A stretch of 8,862 nt of DNA from positions 1 to 8,862 of the forward strand of contig CALMHV010000249.1 in NCBI GenBank assembly GCA_937863905.1, in the 5' to 3' direction. The position numbers were made by a program, and so were the translations under genes. Of this stretch, positions 6,644 through 8,862 are shown in pieces. The stretch's first letter is position 1, and each line of letters opens with the position of its first letter. Source of the stretch: an uncultured Bacillota bacterium (GTDB lineage: Bacteria; Bacillota; Sulfobacillia; UBA995; UBA9673). The notes under the pieces are model-generated. The model did not search any database, was not told where the DNA came from, and worked only from the letters and a program-made list of their open reading frames with translations.

Positions 6644-7112
6644 CGAGGAGAACCACGACCAGAGCCGCCATGCCCTCGCCCTGGCCCGCGAACCCAAGTC
6701 CTTCGGCCGTCTTCGGTTTCACGCTGACCACTTCGGGTCCGCATTCCAGCAAGCCGGCCAGCCGTTCGCGCATCGCCCCGAGGTGGGGGCCGAGACGCGG
6801 CTGTTCGGCGATGACGACGCAATCAAGGTTGACGACGCGCCACCCGGCGGCCGCCAGGTCGCGCCAGACCCGCCCCAGCAGGATCGCACTGTCGGCACCC
6901 TTGTGGGCGGCGTCCGTGTCCGGGAACCACTCGCCGATGTTGCCGCGGCCCGTTGCGCCCAGGAGGGCGTCGACCACGGCGTGGATGAGGATGTCGCCGT
7001 CGGAGTGGCCGCCCAGACCCATCTCGAATGGAAGCCGTGTTCCCCCGAGGACAAGCGGGCGACCGGACTCGAAGCGATGACTGTCGAACCCCAAACCCAC
7101 TCTCTCGCTCAT
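6603..7112 (-). CDS. ispF: 2-C-methyl-D-erythritol 2,4-cyclodiphosphate synthase
   Basis: IspF cyclises 4-diphosphocytidyl-methylerythritol 2-phosphate to methylerythritol 2,4-cyclodiphosphate with release of CMP, the fifth MEP-pathway step; the family is a cytoplasmic homotrimer. This copy has 169 residues, slightly longer than the usual 155-160. Metal ligands are intact: D10 and H12 in GFDSHRF, and H44 in GGHSDGDILIH (34-44). The FPDTD loop (63-67), KGADS (71-75) and GLGFAGQGEGMAA (138-150) are all recognisable. Two positions differ from E. coli IspF: the Asp of GDIG (Asp56, near the ligand ribose) is Asn58, and the first Thr of KATTTE is Lys134 (here KPKTAE), with the next Thr (135) and the Glu (137) kept. 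GGAGG lies 5 bases before ATG 7112. It is last in the yacL-ispD-ispF run, 41 bases after ispD, and its final 12 to 13 codons are antisense to the end of the EF-G2 gene. Confidence 0.96.
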   Translation of the reverse strand: MSERVGLGFDSHRFESGRPLVLGGTRLPFEMGLGGHSDGDILIHAVVDALLGATGRGNIGEWFPDTDAAHKGADSAILLGRVWRDLAAAGWRVVNLDCVVIAEQPRLGPHLGAMRERLAGLLECGPEVVSVKPKTAEGLGFAGQGEGMAALVVVLLAIARPSSPPDASR

Positions 7113-7117
7113 CGTGG

Positions 7118-7122
7118 CCTCC
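7118..7122 (-). promoter_or_regulatory. Ribosome binding site for ispF
   Basis: On the minus strand this reads GGAGG, 5 bases before ATG 7112. It is the strongest Shine-Dalgarno match in the window and fixes the ispF start. Confidence 0.65.
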
Positions 7123-7153
7123 GCTTCCCGTCCGGCCGTGCCGGAGCCGCCGC

Positions 7154-7864
7154 TCAGGCCCGAGCCTTCTCCCGGCTAGCCAGGATGGCCCTAGCCGTGA
7201 GCAGGTCAAAGGGGGTCGTGACCTTGATGTTCTCCTCGAGTCCCTCCAGCACCAGGACCGGGTGGCGCAGCAGTTCGACAAGAGCGGCGTCGTCCGTGGC
7301 GATGACGCCTCGCTCGGCGGCTCGGGCGTGAGCCATCTGGATGAGGTCCCGCCAGAAGACTTGCGGCGTCTGAATCTGCCAAAGCCGTCGGCGGTCGAGG
7401 GTCTCGGCCACGTGCCCATCCGCGCCGACGCGCTTGACCGTGTCCTTGACCGGGAGGCCCACCACCGCGGCCCCGCTGCGGCGCCCGGCCTCGATGGTCC
7501 GCACCAGCAACTCGTGCGGCAGCAGCGGTCTCGCCCCGTCGTGGATGACCACCAGCCCGGCCCCGGTCCCGACGTAGCGAAGGGCCAACCGCACGGACTC
7601 CTGGCGGCTGGCCCCTCCCCGGATGACTCCGGTCACTTTGCGCAGTTCGAACGGCTCAAGGACTTCACGCCGGCAGGCGTCTTCCTCTCCCTCGCCGACG
7701 GCGACGACAATCTCGTCCACGAGCGGACAGGTCTCCAAGACGCCGAGGGCGTGAGCCAGCAGAGGTCTGTCCCCAAGAGGCAAGAAGGCCTTGTTGGTCG
7801 CGCCGCCCATGCGCTCGCCCCGCCCGGCCGCCGGAACCACAGCCACCGTGCGCTCGGAAGCCAC
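7154..7864 (-). CDS. ispD: 2-C-methyl-D-erythritol 4-phosphate cytidylyltransferase
   Basis: IspD transfers CMP from CTP to methylerythritol 4-phosphate, the third MEP-pathway step, in the cytoplasm. The protein is 236 residues, the usual length, and every signature is present: AAGRGERMGGATNKAFL (12-28) with R18 and K25 matching the catalytic Arg20 and Lys27 of E. coli IspD; GGASRQESV (83-91); HDGARP (108-113) with the metal-binding Asp109; VKDTVK (139-144); IQTPQVF (164-170); TDDAALVE (190-197); and ENIKVTTPFDL (211-221) with Lys214. The start is GTG, sharing one base with the TAG stop of the upstream yacL-type gene (TAGTG), which suggests coupled translation. GAGAGGAG, 12 bases upstream inside the yacL reading frame, is a possible though distant ribosome site. 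ispF follows after 41 bases. Confidence 0.97.
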   Translation of the reverse strand: MASERTVAVVPAAGRGERMGGATNKAFLPLGDRPLLAHALGVLETCPLVDEIVVAVGEGEEDACRREVLEPFELRKVTGVIRGGASRQESVRLALRYVGTGAGLVVIHDGARPLLPHELLVRTIEAGRRSGAAVVGLPVKDTVKRVGADGHVAETLDRRRLWQIQTPQVFWRDLIQMAHARAAERGVIATDDAALVELLRHPVLVLEGLEENIKVTTPFDLLTARAILASREKARA

Positions 7865-8862
7865 TAGAAGGCGCTGCTCCTCTCGGATCCCCGGGCTTCC
7901 AGTCCCTTCGGCCGGGCGAAAATCATCCGCCCCGCCGCGGTCTGGAGGACACTTGTCACCAGCACGTCGATGGTCTCGCCGATGTGGCGCTTCCCGCCAT
8001 CCACGACGATCATCGTTCCGTCGTCCAGGTACGCCACACCCTGGCCCGTTTCCTTCCCATCCTTGATCACGTGGACCAGCATCTCCTCGCCGGGCAGGAC
8101 CACGGGCTTGACCGCGTTAGCGAGTTCGTTGATGTTGAGGACCTTGACTCCCTGGAGTTCAGCGACCTTGTTCAGGTTGTAGTCGTTGGTGATGATGCAT
8201 CCTCCGGTCAACTTGGCGAGCTTGATGAGCCGGGCATCCACGTCGAGGTTGGCACCCAGGTCACGGTCGTAGATCTCCACGGGAAACTGCAATTCCTTCT
8301 GGATACGGTTCAGCACATCCAGACCCCGGCGGCCGCGGTTGCGCTTGAGCGTGTCGGACGAGTCGGCGATGTGCCGCAGTTCCTCCAGGATGAAGCCCGG
8401 AACGACCAGGGGGCCCTCCACAAAGGACGTTTGGCAGATATCGGCGATGCGTCCGTCGATGATCACGCTGGTATCGACGATTTTGGGCAAGGCCGGGTGG
8501 CCCTTGTCGCGGCCAACCGCCCTCTTGACGGAGAACAGAGCCCCGATCTCGTCGCGCTTCTTGACGGCCAAGCCCAGGCCGAGGTATCCGAAGAGCAGGC
8601 TCCCCACCGTGGGCAGCACGATGCCGGCGACCGGGATGCGGGCGAGAGGCGCGGCCAGGAGATTGGCGATAATAAGACCTACTATGAGTCCAAAAGACCC
8701 CGCCAATATGTCCTGGATCGGCACCCTCTGCAGGCGGCCCTCCAGCCACATGGTGGCCTGCCAGACCCCGGCGATGAGCCACGGGGCGATGGCGTAGGCC
8801 CCCAGCCCAAGGATGAGGCCGGAAACGGCGATATAGAGAAGGTCTTGCCAGAAGGCGAAGTG
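7864..8862 (-). CDS. yacL: PIN/TRAM-domain membrane protein, YacL type (5' end outside window)
   Basis: The frame is open to the right edge with no stop, so the gene is truncated at its 5' end; 332 residues are visible, against about 366 in Bacillus subtilis YacL. The Met at 8751 looks internal, because the codons before it encode another hydrophobic stretch. At least three hydrophobic segments are visible (about residues 8-34, 52-73 and 78-100 from the edge). A PIN nuclease-like domain follows with the usual acidic quartet: D130 in VDTSVIIDGR, E161 in LEEL, D209 in DVDARL and D227 in TNDYNL. A TRAM domain, a predicted nucleic-acid-binding module, covers about residues 255-325 (GEEMLVHVIKDGKE onward). 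The expected layout is a membrane anchor with a cytoplasmic RNase-like domain. No precise substrate is established to my knowledge. Its position just before ispD matches the Bacillota order, and its stop overlaps the ispD start by one base. Confidence 0.94.
   Translation of the reverse strand, partial: HFAFWQDLLYIAVSGLILGLGAYAIAPWLIAGVWQATMWLEGRLQRVPIQDILAGSFGLIVGLIIANLLAAPLARIPVAGIVLPTVGSLLFGYLGLGLAVKKRDEIGALFSVKRAVGRDKGHPALPKIVDTSVIIDGRIADICQTSFVEGPLVVPGFILEELRHIADSSDTLKRNRGRRGLDVLNRIQKELQFPVEIYDRDLGANLDVDARLIKLAKLTGGCIITNDYNLNKVAELQGVKVLNINELANAVKPVVLPGEEMLVHVIKDGKETGQGVAYLDDGTMIVVDGGKRHIGETIDVLVTSVLQTAAGRMIFARPKGLEARGSERSSAF

Noticed and set aside
7028..7867. 279-residue plus-strand open frame across ispD
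   Set aside because: The opposite strand encodes a complete IspD with all catalytic motifs; this frame has no recognisable domain.
8749..8751. ATG as the start of the yacL-type gene
   Set aside because: The frame stays open to the window edge and encodes another hydrophobic segment before this Met, as expected from the multi-helix N-terminus of YacL proteins.

Overview
The window is a high-GC bacterial chromosome segment with tightly packed genes, overlapping gene ends and frequent GTG/TTG starts. The order yacL-type PIN/TRAM gene, ispD, ispF is a well-known Bacillota (Firmicutes) arrangement. A DUF4015-type putative glycoside hydrolase and an EF-G2-type translation GTPase also fit a high-GC, possibly thermophilic or uncultured Bacillota lineage. 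The taxonomic placement is inference. I see no tRNA, rRNA, CRISPR array, insertion sequence, phage gene or attachment site.

Layout from left to right. (1) 3-176, plus strand: the 3' end of an unidentified gene that enters from the left. It overlaps tail-to-tail with (2) 145-1254, minus strand: a family-4-like glycosyltransferase. (3) 1255-1458: a divergent spacer that should hold the promoters for genes on both sides. (4) 1459-2727, plus: a MobB-MobA fusion for molybdenum cofactor maturation. (5) 2797-4272, plus: a membrane-anchored DUF4015 putative glycoside hydrolase. (6) 4273-4555: a spacer with a hairpin at the upstream stop codon, a weak terminator-like element with a T-run, and a GC-rich leader hairpin. 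(7) 4556-6643, plus: an EF-G2-like translation factor with a TTG start. It overlaps tail-to-tail with (8) ispF (6603-7112, minus), which lies downstream of ispD (7154-7864, minus) and the yacL-type gene (7864-8862, minus, running off the right edge).

The right-hand minus-strand genes form a likely operon, yacL-ispD-ispF. IspD and IspF catalyse the third and fifth steps of the methylerythritol phosphate (MEP) route to isoprenoids, and YacL is a membrane-anchored PIN/TRAM protein that accompanies them in Bacillota. The MobBA fusion would make the guanine-dinucleotide form of the molybdenum cofactor. The glycosyltransferase and DUF4015 protein are probably cell-envelope or polysaccharide functions.

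I did not find a wholly new system. The most notable points are substitutions in the GTPase and IspF active sites, the fused MobB-MobA, the structured leader before the EF-G2 gene, and two antisense gene-end overlaps.
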